Source of the DNA: an uncultured Prosthecobacter sp.
GTDB taxonomy: Bacteria > Verrucomicrobiota > Verrucomicrobiia > Verrucomicrobiales > Verrucomicrobiaceae
Assembly: GCA_937941745.1 (NCBI GenBank)
Contig: CALDGV010000732.1
Coordinates: 1 to 15,520 of the forward strand
Length of the DNA: 15,520 nucleotides
Direction: 5' to 3'
Every line of letters starts with the position of its first letter. The first letter of the stretch is position 1. The notes below the pieces were generated by a model. The model saw only the letters and a program-made list of their open reading frames with translations. It did not search any database and had not been told where the DNA came from. Position numbers and translations under genes: made by a program. Shown in pieces: positions 14,590 through 15,520 of the stretch.

Positions 14590-15520
14590 TCACTTCACGG
14601 TGACCACCTCAGGCGCGAGCTGCGACAGCACCCAGAGCGTCGGAACCTCCACCTGCCGAGGTTGGATGCTCTGTGGGTCAGGACCGATGCGTACGTGGCC
14701 TTCACGATCAGTGAACTGCACCGGGGAGCAGCCAAGCGGACTGATGGCAAAATAGGCGACGTTGGAAGAAATAGCCTCGGCATTCGCCACGATGGCCGGG
14801 CAGAGTTCGAGCAGCATTTCGCGAATGCGCGCCGAGTTCTGCCGAATGTTGTCCTGAACGAGAGCTCCCTTTTCCACACAAGGCAGCAACGGACCACCGG
14901 GCAGCAGATGCTCCCAGGTGTCGCTTTTGCCCACCATGACGGCAAAAGGCGTGTCGATGGTCTGACGTGAGTCGAGACCGAGGACGTTTTTGATGCGCAC
15001 CTCGGTCTCGGCGAGAATCACATCCTGCTGGTCGAGCCGACGACTTTGAATCTGCGGATCACGAATGCCACGCAGGCGTGCACGGAACTCCGTGTTGTGC
15101 AGCGGATCGAACAGGAAAAAGATGCCCGAAGCCACGGCGATGTGCTGGGCTCCCGGGGAATCGGCACTGTTCCGAGTAGGTTCAAAGTGCTCGCCCGCAT
15201 TGTCGTAAAACACGAGAGCAAAATCGGTGTCATGCGCCCTGCTGCGGGTGACACGGAAGACAAAGGGTTTCGGCAGCCGCACCTTGCGCCCCTGGCGTGG
15301 CAGGGTCTCGTAGAGCATGCCCTCCAGTTCCGTCTTTGCCAGAAAGGCATCCTCCGGTGTGGAGGCGGAAAAGAGCTGCGTGCGCATCTGCGTGAGAATC
15401 ACGTTCTCCGAAGGGTCGGCATCACGGAAGGTGACACCGAAGTTTTGATACAGGCTCGTCTGGAGGGTGCGTGTGAGCACGCTAAGGTAGTAGCTCTTGC
15501 CGGACGAGGGCGCGCCCACG
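14590..15520 (-). CDS. DO-GTPase2-like P-loop GTPase (partial, N-terminus beyond the right edge)
   Basis: The 309 residues present are the C-terminal bulk of a P-loop GTPase. Counting from the GTG at 15519, which is probably an internal Val codon, the Walker A loop is G-A-P-S-S-G-K-S at 2-9. A G3-type motif F-Y-D-N-A-G-E follows at 104-110 (DxxG with the extra Glu typical of TRAFAC GTPases), and the base-specificity motif is V-G-K-S-D at 196-200, a GKxD form of NKxD. The long insertion between G1 and G3 and the position before a GAP1 gene fit the DO-GTPase2 (double GTPase) family of predicted conflict systems. No membrane segment is seen, so it is cytoplasmic. A Walker A loop so near the edge means a further N-terminal region may be missing, possibly a zinc ribbon or other domain. 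The stop at 14590 lies 16 bases before the GAP1 start. Confidence 0.8.
   Translation of the reverse strand, partial: VGAPSSGKSYYLSVLTRTLQTSLYQNFGVTFRDADPSENVILTQMRTQLFSASTPEDAFLAKTELEGMLYETLPRQGRKVRLPKPFVFRVTRSRAHDTDFALVFYDNAGEHFEPTRNSADSPGAQHIAVASGIFFLFDPLHNTEFRARLRGIRDPQIQSRRLDQQDVILAETEVRIKNVLGLDSRQTIDTPFAVMVGKSDTWEHLLPGGPLLPCVEKGALVQDNIRQNSARIREMLLELCPAIVANAEAISSNVAYFAISPLGCSPVQFTDREGHVRIGPDPQSIQPRQVEVPTLWVLSQLAPEVVTVK

Larger units (their letters stand above)
5060..15520 (-). other. Putative GTPase-GAP1-proton channel operon
   Basis: All genes from the right edge to 5060 lie on the minus strand with tight spacing. The GTPase-to-GAP1 gap is 16 bases; GAP1 to the 994-aa gene is an ATGA overlap; that gene to the GYF gene is a TGATG overlap; GYF to channel is 31 bases; channel to first stator is 4 bases; first to second stator is an ATGA overlap; second stator to DUF456 is 5 or 44 bases depending on the start. 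No promoter-sized gap exists within the window, so the promoter must lie to the right of it. The spacing implies one transcript with translational coupling, and hence a multi-subunit complex. Confidence 0.8.

Noticed and set aside
1..15520. Signs of a mobile island (integrase, transposase, tRNA border, attachment repeats)
   Set aside because: None was found inside the window, and base composition looks even by eye. Boundaries beyond the right edge cannot be judged.

Overview
The window reads as a chromosomal segment of a GC-rich, Gram-negative bacterium, most likely from the Verrucomicrobia/Planctomycetes (PVC) group. This rests on the protein style: a YkgJ cysteine-cluster protein, a Tat-exported amidohydrolase, a GYF/DUF4190 membrane protein, and paired coiled-coil stator proteins next to a MotA/TolQ channel. 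Good Shine-Dalgarno sites are also rare. The taxonomic assignment is inference; there is no rRNA or other marker gene to prove it. No tRNA, rRNA, CRISPR array, insertion sequence, integrase or attachment site was seen. No stretch over 300 bases lacks a gene; the largest gap is the 145-base divergent intergenic region at 2590-2734.

Left part (1-5024), mostly ordinary single genes. At the left edge the minus strand carries the first codons of a gene with a strong ribosome binding site, probably rpmJ (L36). Divergent from it is a YkgJ-type metal-binding protein gene. Then come, on the minus strand, a Tat-signal amidohydrolase and an unrecognised 333-aa protein, with a small repeat between them. 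On the plus strand follow a SixA-like phosphohistidine phosphatase, a six-helix membrane protein, leuD (isopropylmalate dehydratase small subunit) and gcvH (glycine cleavage H protein).

Right part (5060-15520): a compact minus-strand operon running leftwards from beyond the right edge. In transcription order it encodes: (1) a P-loop GTPase of the DO-GTPase2 type, with its N-terminus cut off by the window; (2) an 870-aa protein with a GAP1-N2-like N-terminal domain followed by a membrane anchor; (3) a 994-aa single-pass coiled-coil protein; (4) a GYF-DUF4190 membrane protein; (5) a MotA/TolQ/ExbB proton channel; (6) and (7) two MotB/ExbD-like stator proteins with the same layout of an N-terminal helix containing Asp, a coiled coil and a C-terminal domain; (8) a DUF456 membrane protein that may be carried along. 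Genes 2 to 7 overlap by 1-4 bases or lie within about 31 bases of each other, so they are almost certainly translated together.

My reading is that genes 1-7 form one envelope-spanning machine. A cytoplasmic GTPase and its GAP1 partner would control, through long coiled-coil membrane proteins, a proton-driven channel/stator complex. GAP1 and DO-GTPase families were, as I recall, defined computationally as parts of predicted biological conflict (anti-invader) systems. Coupling them to a proton channel with two stators recalls the ZorA/ZorB pair of Zorya phage defence, but the components here are different. This is the part of the window most likely to be an undescribed system. The functional claim is inference.
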